Positions 21,796-34,800 of a stretch of 64,000 nucleotides of DNA are shown here, piece after piece; within the stretch, counting starts at the first letter, position 1, and each line of letters starts with the position of its first letter. A program made the position numbers and the translations under genes. The DNA comes from Nageia nagi (taxonomy: Eukaryota; Pinophyta). The stretch is from positions 11,408,001 through 11,472,000 of the forward strand of contig JBITNC010000002.1 of assembly GCA_050084985.1 (NCBI GenBank). The letters run 5' to 3'. The notes under the pieces were generated by a model, which saw only the letters and a program-made list of their open reading frames with translations, was not told the origin of the DNA and made no database searches.

Positions 21796-22690
21796 TGATT
21801 CCAACTATATCTTCTTGTAATGAAATTCATAGGAATGGAAACTCCAATTCTAATGGCACTACTACCTCATATCCATATACTAATGAAAATGGTGTTAACC
21901 CAATGGATTTTCTAATACTGGTTCTATATGCCCAAAGTGCATAAGGTAATTGCTCATGCCAATCTACCTTATATCTATCCCAATTTTTTGACAAAATGCT
22001 CTTAATGGTTTTATTTAATGCTTATGCTTGACCATTTACTTAATGATAATAAATTTAAGGAAATGTTTGAGCAATGTGGAACTTTTTACAAAATGCTTTC
22101 ATATCCTTACCTTTAAAATTTGGCCCATTATCTATAATCAACCTTTGTGGCACCCCAAACCTGGCTATGATATTCTCTATCAAGAATGTAATAATCTTAT
22201 CTTATGTCATTAAATTCAATGGAATGGATTCAACCTAATTCATAGTAAATTCTATAGCTGTGCTAATGAATTTTTCCCTTGAACATGGATTGATAATTCC
22301 AATCAAATCTATGCCCCATCTTGCAAACTACCAAGGTGAAACTATGGAATTCTACTCTTGAGTTGTTTGTTTCTCTAAATTTGCATGCTTTTAACATTTT
22401 AAGTAGGTTCTAACATGGTTCTTATAGTCTTACATCATAGGCCAGTAGTACCTGATTCATAAAAGCTTAGTGTACAATGAAAATGTCCTGCACACAAACC
22501 ATCATGTTCTTGTTCTAATGTTGTTGTCTCATGTTATGTTAGACATCTCAATGAAGCTCCATAAAATGACCTTGTATATAATACTTCACCAATAATCATG
22601 TACTTAATAGTTGTCCACTTTAATCTAACTTTTTCATTTCTATCAAAATATGATGGAACTATTTGATCTTTCAAATAATTATAAATATCA
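21796..22690 (-). pseudogene. Integrase of the Tat-like gypsy element, broken
   Basis: Minus-strand translation shows WGIDLIGI (core Asp), ARFGVPQRLIIDNGPNF (second Asp), then a KTIKSILSKNW part and LPYALWAYRTS with TPFSLVYG, the usual gypsy integrase order. Stops and a frame change break it. The C-terminal part fades into the first 191-bp repeat. Confidence 0.75.
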
Positions 22691-23252
22691 ACATACTATT
22701 GCTGAGGGTCACTCTTTATATCAAGGTGGCATGTATGTACTTTTTCTATGTGATCAAGGTAAGAAGGTGTACCAAGCTTTTGAATATTAAGGATAGTTTC
22801 TTCATCTTCTATCTCAATAGGTGCTAATGAAGTTGTACTTGCCATTACATATATGTAATTGTTATTAGTCCTTGGAATGTTCTGAATATTGTACGTGTGA
22901 AACTCATTAAGCAACTCAGCAATCACTATCTTATATGGCTTTAACTTTTATCATTTGTATTGTATGTATAATTAACTTGATTTATCATAAGCTTTGAATC
23001 ACCATAGATCTCCTAATCCTTTATTTTTAGGGTTATAGATGCTTTTAATCCTAAAATCAAAGCTTCATACTCTTCTATATTACTAGTGCACTCAAATCCA
23101 AGTTTATAAGCCATAATAATTACCTCATTTGTAGGAGACACTAAAATAATTCTTACCCTTGCTTCATAAGAGAAGTAAGATCCATCAAAATACATGGTCC
23201 AAGCCATCAGTTCATCTTCAATGTCGTACATGAACTCATTTGGGATTGTCAT
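22691..23252 (-). pseudogene. RNase H of the Tat-like gypsy element, broken
   Basis: 23013-23252 contains WTMYFDGSYF (first Asp) and IEEYEALILGLKA (catalytic Glu). 22696-22926 continues with IQNIPRTNNNYIYVMASTTSLAP, the variant of the NxxADxLA end of RNase H. The domain degrades the RNA of the RNA:DNA hybrid. A stop and frame break separate the two halves. Confidence 0.75.
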
Positions 23253-23279
23253 GTCATTACTATGACACTATTGATGACC

Positions 23280-24740
23280 TTATATCAGTATTACATGTCA
23301 TTAATGGCATGAATCATCATCATACTCATCTAAGAACTCTTTGTGTCCTATTGTATCATCATTTTGGGAGAATTATGTAATTAAGTGTACAATTGCTTGC
23401 CCTTTCATGGATTTTTGCTTTACCACATTGATATCAAATTCTTGCAACAACATCTACCATTTAGCAACTCTCCCTAATAAGTGTTGTTTTGCTACAAGAT
23501 ATTTTAGTTGGTTAAATGGGCTAACAACATATGTAGTGCAATATAAAATATAATGCCTCAATTTTTCTCTAGCAAAAATAATACCAAAATAAAGCTTTTC
23601 CATGGGTGTATATCTAGTTTCATAATCAATAAGAGTTTTGCTAAGATAGTAGATTGCCCTTTCTTTATTTTCATCATCTTTCTAACACAACATTACCCCC
23701 TAGGCATACAATGTGGCTGATATATAAAGATAAGTAGGTTTTGTAAAATCCATAGGAAATAAAATAGGAGGATTTAACAAGTATTAATTTATATCCTCAA
23801 ATGCTATCTAAAATTTTTCATCCTATACAAACTTGACATCCTTTTTCAACAAATAACTAAATGGCCTACATTTATCTCCAAGTTGGGAATTGAATCTTCT
23901 TATTGACTTTATATTTCCTTGAAGACTCCCTAGTTGTTTAAGGTTCCTTAGGTTTGGCATGCTTACTATGGCTTTTACCTTTTTAGGATTAACTTCCATG
24001 AGGTTGTGAAAAGAGTCTTATGTTGATTAGTTGAATTGATTAATATTTGGTTATATCCAAAAAATACATCCATAAAAGATAAAGTATCATGATTAGCAAT
24101 ACAAGCCATAATCATATCAATATTAGGCAATGGAAAATCATATTTTGGAAAAGTATTATTGATATCATGAAAATCAATACAAACCCTAATTTCTCCTATG
24201 GGTTTTGGAATAGAAATAATGTTAGCCATCTATTTTGAATAATCAATTGGTTTAATGAATCCAGCATTCAAATATTTCTCTATCTCTTTCTTGACTAACA
24301 ATACCTTGGAAGGATGCATTTTCTTAGTTTTTATTTAATTAGCTTAGCTCCATTTTTAAATGGTAAATTATGCATAACAAAATAAGGATCTAAACTAGGC
24401 ATATTAGTATAAGACCAAGCAAAATTCTTTTGATTTTAATAAATTTATTTTTGTACCTTTCTTGTTGGGGTGAAGGGCTACTCCAACTTTGACCAACTTT
24501 TGCTCATCACTTGTCCCAACATTGACATCTATTAGCTCTTCTATTGGAAATGTTAATTCATCATTTTTCTATAACAATGAAGGCAACACTTCTAATTTGC
24601 GTATCTCACTTGAATCATTATCTTGTTGAACCTGAAACACTTCATTGAAATTCACCTCTTATCCAAAATATCCATACTCATTGAGAATACAAGTTATTTT
24701 TCATTTTTCATTGGACTAAGAAATTCTAAATGTGCCCTAA
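23280..24740 (-). pseudogene. Reverse transcriptase of the Tat-like gypsy element, broken
   Basis: 23975-24229 reads PIGEIRVCIDFHDINNTFPKYDFPLP then SFMDVFFGYNQI, that is RT motifs for template grip and the first catalytic Asp (normally SFMDGFSGYNQI). The YxDD part and the connection lie further left in broken frames (23280-23970). Stops are numerous. Confidence 0.75.
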
Positions 24741-26190
24741 GTATTTTAAAATATCATCATCAGTATTGAAATAATCAAAATCAAGTGGTATAGTATCATC
24801 AAGCCATAGATCCTCATTAATATCATAAGAAAGTTCAATCATATTGTATTTTTTTATAAACTTGATAGGTCCCATTGTTTGTTTAGTATTTTGATCCCTA
24901 CCCAATCCATTCTTAGTATTGTGAGCTCCTAAAGTAGTGGGAAAAGAATACATGTCTTATTTTGATTTACCTAAACCCCATTTATATCTATAATTTCTTG
25001 TCATGTACTTATGAACAAAGAAGATGGAAAGGTTTTACATGTTATGTTTATCGCATGATCCTTTGTAAACATTTCTGGACTAGATGATACTGTCACTACA
25101 AAATAAGATCCTTTGTTAGTTCTACTATTTTCATGCTACTAATAGTATTCAAGTAGTATGGCACATCGTTGATGGCCTTTAACTGTAAGAATTTTCGATC
25201 ATCCCAAATCTTTAATGGATGTGAACAAGTCAAGATATTACATTCTATATGTTCCCATACCTATTTTTGCAATCTAAGTTTATTTTTCTATGTTTACCAC
25301 TGGTGTACCTATTTCCAAAGGTACAATCTCATATTTACTATAGGTCATTATGAATTCCTCTAAGTATGCTACATTACATAAAAAATATAGTTCTAGATCA
25401 CCAATTACTGTATGTACCTCACCTCGATATTCAAATTTCAATCTACCATGTACTGTAGATGGGACTACATCTATATCATGAAGCCAAGATCTTTCTAACA
25501 ATAGGTTATATGATAATTTTGAATCCACAACTTGAAATTGGGTTGCAACTATTCTAACTCCTAGTTTAATAAAAATTGTAGCTATTTCAATTGGCTTTTT
25601 GGATGAACTATCATATGCCCTAATTTAAAATGTAGCTTCGTACAAGGAAGGTATTTCTACACCTTTCTCTTGAAGTTGTATAAAAAACTTATGATAACAA
25701 ATATTAACAGATGAGCCATTATCTACCAATGTTATTTTTTATCTCTCATCCATCTATCATAGGTGTGATATACAAAGATAAACATTCATCAAGTAGTTCT
25801 TTACTAAGCTTTTTAGATATATAAAAAGAGATTGCATCACATTCCGTAATAGATCTATTTTTTTTTTAAAACATGGTAGTAGATATATTCATAGGAAATG
25901 TTTCTTTTTTGAACAAATCATATAGTATTTCCTTATATATTTCAGATGTAGATGTGAGATCATACAAACTAATCTTAGGAGGAGTAATTTTTAATTGTTC
26001 AATCATGTCATAAGTTTTTGGATTAGGTGGGACACTTACTTGTTTAGTAGTAACTGGATTTGGAAAATATCTTGGATGACCCTTTCACAATCCTTTATAA
26101 ACTTATTTATCAACTAAAACTATGTTCACTATTACCTCTGGATCTGAATCTTTTTGATCAATTTCATATCTTTCTTGAGCAATGAGATTA
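24741..26190 (-). pseudogene. Protease and linker of the Tat-like gypsy element
   Basis: 25280-25528 reads SYNLLLERSWLHDIDVVPSTVHGRLKFEY, the standard segment after the Tat protease (YNLLLGRPWLH). 24726-24953 is an acidic linker between protease and RT. The protease Asp itself lies in a broken frame near 25700 and I could not confirm it. Confidence 0.65.
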
Positions 26191-27228
26191 AGAATTGCTG
26201 CTTTTAATGCTTTGAAAAATTTGTAGCATGACCATTTCTTTGATCATAAGTACAATAAGCATCAAATTTTCCCATAGGGATACTATCATCTTGTGTTATA
26301 TTCACTAATGGCTTCAATAAACCTCTTTTTATCAAATCTCTCATAATGATCCTTGGTTGTATTGGAAATGTATACATTTTTTCTCTTGTTGTAGCTGATC
26401 TTATCAATTTAGGTGGAGAGGTAGGTGTATCAACCATATTCACTATCTTTTCTTCTTTCTTTGTATATGTTTTTTTATTTTTCTTAGTGTAAGGAGTGTA
26501 TGTGTACTTGAGATCTCCTAACTCAAGAAAGAATTTCTCTTTTTGTAACACTCATGTACTAATACCCCAAATCTAAGATTCTTATTACTTGGAGCATTTA
26601 AATTAATGATTGGCAAAATATAATCTCTAAATATACCATAAATTTCACTTTAATCCAATTTACTATGAATAGATTTCAATACCTTTTTAAATCTTGGAAT
26701 ATACTTCTCTAGTGTTTCATTATTTCCTTAACGCATAGCGCATAACTCTATAACAATTCCTTACTCTTTAATATTATGTTTGTATTGACCCATAAATGCT
26801 TTGACCAATAAGATGAATGAATTGATTAATCCCCTTGGTAAATTATAGAACCATTGAATAGCATCCACTTTTAAACTCCTTGGGAAAAATTTGGCTATCA
26901 ATCTCTCCTTCGATCCCAATTTTAACAAGCACTCCTCTTGAAAGCTAATAAGATGTTGCTTTGGGTCTAGTTCATCACTAAATATCTTAAACTTGGGGGC
27001 CTTTTCCTTAGGTGGTAGGGGATAATTCAAACATTCTTTGGCAAGGGTTAGGTGAATATGCCATCATACCCTTCTTCACTTTGGTGGGATCTCTTTCTAT
27101 TATCAAGATTGGTTAACCTTGCAGCTGTTGTTAGATCTAGAATTGATTGTAAACTACTGCCTGAATTCTATATTAAGGCTATTTTTTGCATATAACTTTC
27201 AATTCTTTTTCCAATCATGTAGCTAATG
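26191..27228 (-). pseudogene. gag of the Tat-like gypsy element, broken
   Basis: 26761-27030 holds the Retrotrans_gag core (PKQHLISFQEEC, FFPRSLKVDAIQWFYNLP, SFILLVKAFMGQY). 26204-26551 is the C-terminal part with CTYDQRNGHATNF, a variant of the CxYHxxxGHxT nucleocapsid motif. Frame breaks lie between. The leader and primer site left of 27229 are not clear. Confidence 0.75.
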
Positions 27229-27729
27229 TACCTTCATCTAATTCATGTCAATATAGAATAATAAAGATCATGCATTTATCACCATAACACATCATAGAAA
27301 ATGCACATCACCAACAACCTAGAAGCATGCTGCTATTTTCATGAAAGGAGAAAATCTACGAACAGAAATAAATATGTGAGCAAGTGAAATAAAGGTTTTA
27401 ATAAATTTATGTAGAGATGGTGTTTTAAAATACCATTATTGATCTGATAGAATGATATTGCATGTTCTTTTGATATCTATCGATATCATTTGTGTTACCT
27501 TTGATATTCTTTTATAGCAATGTCTTGATCCTCTTTGATTCTTCAGATCATTGTACATTACACTATTTGTGGTGTCTTTCTTGATGTTTGACACTCTTTA
27601 AATCATATTATGTTCCATTACATTGATTACATTACCTTGAGTATATTTTACACCTTTTTACAATAAATATCCCTTGATGTTATAAAATAAATTATTTAAT
27701 AAATAATAATTCATTTTTAGGCATCTACA
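27229..27729 (-). repeat. 5' LTR of the Tat-like element
   Basis: About 500 bp. Minus strand begins TGTAGATGCCTAAAAATG. It pairs with 20329-20819. A likely primer-binding site next to it could not be read. Confidence 0.75.
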
Positions 27730-29904
27730 CAATGGATGTACAAAAGATCACCTACATTAATTAAAAATTAAAAGAATAAATAACTACATAAATTTAAATC
27801 TATAAGTGATAACAATCTAGTTCAAATCTAGGCAAAATTAAATTAAAGTCAATAATGAAACTTAAATTAACACTCAATCAAGCTAATAATAAAATATTCT
27901 TGAACATCTATGTAATAATAAAGCAAATCTTAATGGCATGAAATAATAATAATATTTTAGAGCATAAAAAAGCTTTAGATACAAGTACTTAGGTAAAAGG
28001 AATTTGAGTCCTAATTAGGCAACCTAGAGATATTTCGTATAAATAAATATTTAGACCAAGAAAAATAATCATAGGAATTGATCATATTGAGAAAATATAA
28101 AATGCTATGTAAAGTCTTGCCAATTTAATTTGATCTCCCATATGATTAGTTATTCATGTACATTCAATATTCCATTTTGAAAATTTTAAAAAGGAACTAG
28201 CCTTTTAAAATATCCTAGAGGTTACTTTATAAGCCCTAAAGGTTGCAAGTCTATTTTGAAGGATCAAGCTTCAAGGTCTCTTCTTGAAGTTATCTAGTGG
28301 CATATACCAATTTAACCTTAAGAGATAAATTACACCTATTTGAGACTTGGAAACCTAAATTTACTCTAGTATTTTTCAAAGAATTTAGTAGTTCAAATTA
28401 TATGGTTTAATACACCATTAATCAATGATCCATCTATTGGAGCTATTTGGGCAAGGAACCAAGCAAATTCATTAGACATAAACTAAAACAATTTAGGACA
28501 TGATGTATAAATATTATAGTATTTAAATAAAAAGATCTAGAATAGGTGAATTGATGAGAAAGGAGTTCATAAAAGCTTTAATGAAAAAGAAAATTCAAGA
28601 GAATATGTTAAAGATGCTTTAAGAATAACTTTTATAAATGGATCTAGGATATCATAGCCCTATCTAGGCCCATTTCATATTTATATTATCTCCCTCCTAC
28701 TATTTATACCATAAGATCTATGTATAATAAGGAGTTAGGATAAAGAAGTGTTTAGAAATAATTATAGGATACGACATGATCCCTTCTCCATGGTCCTTTG
28801 TTTGTGTCTATTACTAAGCTTAATAGGTTTTTATTTATTGTGATTCACATAGCCTTTAAGCACTTGGTTTTTCATGAAATCTAGGCCTCATGCTCTCCCA
28901 TTGAAAATCACATTGGAAGAAGCTTAAAATTAAATTATAGGCATATTAAGACCATGTTGAAACCATAAACAAGATATCCATGACCTAGGAGGAATCTAGA
29001 TAAAGCTACCCACCTACAAAATGAAAACTAAATTGGATAATCATCTTAGGGTCATGTAAATATATATTAAAAAAGAAGAAGTTAACTCTCAAACTATAAG
29101 ATTTAACCTAGACAACCTAAGAGATTTGGTCTACTCCCTAATTTAGAGCATATTTTTATCTAAAATATTTATGCTATCCATTTAGTTGTCTATATGTTTG
29201 AGAAATTCCTATAATAATTATTCTCATACTATATCTTTTTTTTTACTACAAAGGAAATAAAAAAAATAAAATTTTATACCAAACGTGAGGTCATAAAATG
29301 TATATAAAGTGTAGTTCATTTAATGATTATTCTTTGATACCTAATGTTATGTATGCATATGAATGCTTAAATTTATTCTTCCCCTAATTTCTTATGGTTT
29401 TTCATATATAATAGAAAACATAACATCCTAGAGAATAAATCATATTCTTTGGTAATTACACCCCATTACTTAATCTATTTACTAAGAAAGAAGCCCATAT
29501 TAATATTACTAATGTATTTGACATATAACATATTTACAGCAAGATACATATCACAAGTTTTATTGTAAATATACCATTTTTGTACTACCTTATACAATTA
29601 ATATAGACAATATTACATGGAATGTTATTGTTTCTATATGTATATTTCTCCACATTAATATATGTATGCATATTCTTATCTAAATTACTTATGCCATCTA
29701 TTTAGTTGTCTATATGTTTAAAAGGTTCCTATAATTATATAATGTTTCATGTAAGATCTAGTAACAAAAAATAAGATTAATATTTAAACTTAGAAATTAT
29801 CTTCTTTTGGTTGTTTCATGTAAGAACTATATTTAGCTTAGCTTTCCTAGCGATTGGAATTCTTAGACATTGAAGTTATTTTGGTTGTCTTAGTTTAAGA
29901 ATTC
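27730..29904. other. AT-rich stretch with no recognisable feature
   Basis: About 2.2 kb, strongly AT-rich, stops in all frames. I see no LTR pair, RNA gene or conserved motif. It may be old leader or 5' sequence of the copia fragment that follows. Confidence 0.4.
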
Positions 29905-31200
29905 ATGGAAATAAAAATAATCATTTTCAACCCAAAAAAAACCCTTAATTCGCACAAAAATAATCATTTTTTACAAAGAAAAAATCATAAGAGAGATTCC
30001 CAAATTTTTGCACTTACCCTTGATTACTTCATCAAGTTCAAAGCATTGGTTGAAAACCAATCCAATCATTCTTCAAAGAATTTTTATATAGATAAGGATG
30101 AAGAATTTAATTTTGGTGAGTTCAAAGACTATTGTAACAAGCATGGAATCAAGCGATATTATACAACTGCTAATACTCCTTAACATAATGATGTTGTAGA
30201 AAGGAAGAACTAGACCGTTGTTGAATTGACTCAATGCACGCTGAAGGAGATAGGCATGGAAAACAAATTATGGGGGGGAATTTTCCATACTACCTTATAC
30301 ATATGGAATCATTTCTTGACCAAGGTTATGCAAGATTCGACCCCCTATGAGTCTTGGTTTGGTAAGAAACCAAATATCTCTCACCTTAGGATCTTTAGCT
30401 CTTTGTGTTATGTGCACATTCATAAGGAGAATAGGAATATATTAGATAAAAAATCCATTAAATGTATATTTATAGGATACTTTGATGAGTCTAAATCCTA
30501 CAAATGCTACAATCCCATCTTCGATAAGTTGTATATCAATCACAATGTAATATTTAATGAAGGGGTGTTTCTTCCAAGGGTTATGACACTTTCAACATCA
30601 TCCCTAAGTTTAAGGAATTTGATTCCTCTAATCTAACAAAGCCCCAACAACCTTCCCATACCCAGCCATCCAAAATCCCTAGTAGCTTCTACTCCTTCCA
30701 CAAACAGGATTGCATAAGATCATCCCCAATATCAAATGTTGGATGAAGACTTCACCAAGCATGTGACTCAATAACAATCAAGAGGGGTGATCAAATCATC
30801 AACTACCTGTTGATGTCATTTTCCCTCCAACTTCAAACAAAATAATGACCAATGAATATTATATGGTGACAATGAAATATGAGAAGAAAATCCAAAAAAA
30901 TAACTCTTGGGAGCTTGTACCTCCTCTAAAGAATGAGAATATCACTAGTGTTAAATAGATCTATAAGTTGAAGCACAATGTTGATGACATCATTGCAAAG
31001 CACAAAGTTTAGTTGATTGCTAAGGACTATGTCTAGAAAGAAGGCCTAGACTATGAAGAAATACTTGCACTTGTTGCTCACCTTGAGGCGATCTACTCTC
31101 TTCTTACTTTGGCTTCCCATTTTGGTCTAATAGTCTAACAAATGGATGTCAAGTTTTCCTTCTTGAATGGAGACTTGGAAGAAGAAGTTTCTAATGTTCC
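29905..31200 (+). pseudogene. Copia integrase-RT fragment of a different family
   Basis: The integrase C-terminal half reads DYCNKHGIKRYYTTANTP, stop, then NDVVERK with the catalytic Glu kept, STPYESWFGKKPNISHLRIF and KCIFIGYFDESKSYKCYNP (29905-30636). An RT start follows at about 30840-31190 (NNSWELVPP, QMDVKFSFLNGDLEEEV), where it stops abruptly. Residue choice differs from the other copia elements here (KSYKCYNP against HRSYRLYSP), so it is another lineage. No LTRs were found. It is truncated at both ends. Confidence 0.75.
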
Positions 31201-31734
31201 AAATAATTCCTTATCCTAAAGTTATTAGATAATTAAAAAATGAACAAGAAAATGAATAATATGAAACATTCAAACCATAAAATATGCCTATGTATAAGCC
31301 AAAATGAATAATAAATACCAATGTCTCAATATTATGTATGAAATGAGCAAAATACAACCAAATAGGCCCAAGAGGGTTGATGTATGTCTCAAGGGATCAA
31401 ATTTAGGGCATACACTCCTTAAATGTTGATGTATCACTACTAGGGCCTTCAACACCCAGATCCAACTACAACTCTAGATTGGACTAAGGGTGTGCATTCT
31501 CATCCAATAACCTAGTGAGGGATACATCCCACTATGGTCTTTTTCATACTAGGGTCGCATCCATTGAGAGGCCCAAGATATGGTGTTTCCACTATGAAGT
31601 TAGAAGATGTCAAATGTACTCAATATGTCCTCTCAATCATGCTCCATGCATATATAGAGTTGATGCCTCATTGTGGACACCTAGATCATGCCTAGGAATG
31701 AAGAAATTAAACCTTTTTTAATTAAATTCTAATC
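31201..31734. other. Unassigned stretch between copia fragment and element D
   Basis: No coding or LTR match recognised. The plus-strand open frame 31515-31721 has no familiar motif. It could be part of an unlisted LTR. Confidence 0.35.
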
Positions 31735-32169
31735 TGCCAATATCTTTAAGAAGACACTCACAACATCAACACAATAGCACAATAACACAAACTAATCTCA
31801 CAATGAACATAAGATATAAATTAGTTCCTCCCTCCTTGGTAGTACATCCACTAACTAAGATATTCTTATTCTCAAGGACCTCTCTTACATAATCTCTCAT
31901 CTCTCTCCAAACCCTAAAACTATAGCAAAGCTTATTTCTAAGTTGTACAATATGAGAGGAAAGGGTACCTCTCTATTTATAAGAAGAAACCCTCTCTTTA
32001 ACCCAATGGTAAGGTTAAATATATTTCTATATTCAATCCCTTTCCTATATCTAATCACTTTCCTATTTTTATTCTTTCAATGCTTTAAGGTATCTAAAAA
32101 TACTTTAAGCATTAAGTGAATTTACATTAAAAAGAAATACTACATAATATTACATTTACAATTCTAACA
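31735..32169 (-). repeat. 3' LTR of element D
   Basis: About 435 bp. Minus strand begins TGTTAGAATTGTAAATG. It is the same family as 1415-1871. A minus-strand TATA box (tataaatagag) lies near 31972-31982. The left end (tgccaatatc) is a best guess. Confidence 0.75.
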
Positions 32170-32181
32170 CTCCCCCTTAAT
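32170..32181 (-). promoter_or_regulatory. Polypurine tract of element D
   Basis: Minus strand reads ttaagggggag directly before the LTR start TGTTAGAA. Confidence 0.85.
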
Positions 32182-33185
32182 GTAATATTGGGATAGAGAG
32201 TAGAGAAAATAAGAAAGAGAGAGTAAAAGAGAGTTCTCCCCCATAGAGATAAAATTGGAGATGAGAACTTTTACATCTTTGAAAAATAAGCAAGATCTTA
32301 GTTTGATACTCACTATAATATCATTTGACAAAATGGTTTACAATACAATCATTAACCATAATCGGTTTCACTGTAAGTATAGTCAATCAATCACTAAGTT
32401 GACATGTGATGAGCCTCCATGAGCCTGCCCACCTAAAGTAAGTAATTTGCATTCTCAAGATGAAACCTACAAGCTACATGTATATCATATATAAGATCAG
32501 TTAGATACATCATATAAACATTCATATGACTCATAGGATAAATGAACTAAGTAATGCTATCCATAAATTGATCAATGATGCACTATAAGTCATCATGAAG
32601 ATGCCAATCTAATACTCATAGTCATATGTTGTATATTAGAAACATGTGTTGATCAACAATAAAAAAAAAGCATATGCACATATGAATTACTCACATATGG
32701 ATAACCAAACAGTGCCAATAAACACATACTCATTCCTCACATAGTGATAAGAGAAACCAAAATGTACCTTGAGTTTCTCACATAGAGCAAGCTAACCATG
32801 AAGGTGTACATTTAAGATAAACACTATCAACAAAAATATCCTCTTAGGGATGAAGTTGTCATCACAAATATGAATTTAACATAGGAATTCAACCTTCACT
32901 CCCCCTTGAGGACAACTTCACTAACCATAACAAACTTTCAAAGTGTGCAAAATAAACTTTCTAAAGTGGTTAGTGAATCAATCAAGAGAGTCAAATTCAA
33001 ATGAATAGAGTTGTAGTTGTTTCATTACAAACTTTCTCCCTGAGATAATGTTCTTGGATTTGTGTTACACTATTAGCCATTACTTATAGTCACCAAAAAA
33101 GGTAATGTATAATCAAAGTATAAAAGCAAACCAAAGTGCTTAATAATTTTATTAAGAAGGAAGTAGATACAATGGGTTCAACAAG
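32182..33185 (-). mobile_element. 3' untranslated region of element D
   Basis: Non-coding. It contains one unit (about 32670-32790) of the sequence duplicated as 108-bp dimers in the outer plus-strand copia element. Confidence 0.6.
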
Positions 33186-34800
33186 AATTCAACCTTTACT
33201 CCTTTTTTGAGAGAAACTTCACCAACACAATAGAATCCCTAAGCTTGGAGAACTGGGCTCCAGAACTTGGTGAATAAATTAGTTGAGTTAAGGACTGATG
33301 GATAATACTACAATACTGTAAGTGTAGAATACCATCCAGAACCTTCTCTTTGATGAAGTGGGCTTGGATTTCTACGTTATTTATTCTCTAATGGAAAACA
33401 AAATTCTTTGCCAAAGCAATACATGATTGATTATCTAAAGAAATTTGACATGGATGAACTTGCTCATACCCAATTTCTTTTAGAATATGCCTCAACCAAA
33501 TGGATTCTTGGGCTGTAACTAACATTTCATGATATTCAACTTCTATGGTGGATAGAGTAGTAGTAAGTTGCTTATTAAATGCCTAAGAGATAACACTTGA
33601 ACCAACGCTAAACACATAAGCAAAGGTTTTTTTTTGTCATCTCTATGTCCTCCATAGTCAAAATCTGAGAATCATGAGAGAATAACTGAGGGCAAGTTTT
33701 CATACCTGAGAGTAAGATCCTTAGTGCCCACAACATACCTCAAAATTTGCTTAACTACATTGAGGTACTCAACATATGGCTTTTGCATAAAGTGAACCAT
33801 CAAATTCATGAAAAAGGTAATATTTGGCTTGGAGATATTCAAATAAAGAAGACTAGTAATTAGTTTCTTGTAAACTGTATCATCTACCAATTGAGAGTTG
33901 GAACTAAGAGACAAAGTGATTCTAGGAGAGACTAGAATTACAATAGGTTTGCATTCCTCCATTCCAAACTTTTGCAAGATATTTGATATATACTTGGATT
34001 GACTAAGATAAGTATAATCCTTGTATTGGTACACTTGCATACTAAGGTAGTAATGCAATAAACCAAGGTTTATCATTTCAAAAGTTGCCTTTAGTTTAGA
34101 TATGCCCTCTTATATGAGGACTATATTATTCCCTATAATCAACAGATCATCCATATAGAAAAGAATCAAGATCAAGTTCTGTCCTTGGTTGAACACATTA
34201 AGATCTATGTTAAAGAAGCATTTACAAAACTAAATGTCCTCAACAAATCTTGCAATATTTTTGTACCAAGCTTGAGGTGCTTACTTAAGTCCATATAAAG
34301 ACTTCCGTAACTTGCAAACAAAATATTCTTTACCTTCCATAATAAACCATTTTAGTTGGCTCATGTAGATTTCTCAATCTAAGTCACCATTGAGAAAAGC
34401 ATTCTTAACATCAAGTTGAAAGACTTTCCATCCTTGAGTTGCTAAAAGAGTAAGGATTACCTTAAAAGTAGGCATCTTTGCCACTAGAGAAAAGGTTTCC
34501 TTGTAATCAACTTCATATTTTTAAGTGAAACCCTTAGCTACTAACCTTGCTTTGTATTTTTTAATTTCACTAACTAAATTGTATTTGATGTTGTAAATCC
34601 ATTTATTACCAATTACATTTCATTCATTGGGATAAGAAACCAAATCCCAAGTTTGATTCTTCATTAGAGCCTCATACTCCACATTCATTACATTCATCCA
34701 GCACTCATGCTTTGAAGCTTCCTTGAAGGACGAGGGCTCATTCTTGCTATCAATTTTGGAAAATAAGGGTTTATTAATGGTCATAATTCTTGTTATCCTT
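33186..34800 (-). pseudogene. Reverse transcriptase-RNase H of element D, broken
   Basis: The RT active site reads FYMDDLLIIGNN (YMDD at 34146-34157, not the usual copia YVDD). 33672-34076 covers LGLLHYYLSMQVYQYKDYTYLSQSKYI through the connection. RNase H follows to about 33190. Its AQESIW segment has Gln where the plus-strand pair have a stop, but it shares the SW-to-stop change (near 33590). Other stops lie near 34100 and 34530. Confidence 0.8.

Larger units (their letters stand above)
20329..27729 (-). mobile_element. Ty3/gypsy element, Tat-like, minus strand
   Basis: Two direct LTRs of about 490-500 bp (20329-20819 and 27229-27729) enclose 6.4 kb. Gag, protease-linker, RT, RNase H and integrase fragments lie right to left. 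RT-RNase H before integrase is the gypsy order. The RNase H phrasing (WTMYFDGSY, EEYEALILGL) and the long region beyond integrase fit the Tat/Ogre group. No clean TSD was found, and the right flank begins caatg. The whole is heavily decayed. Confidence 0.75.
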
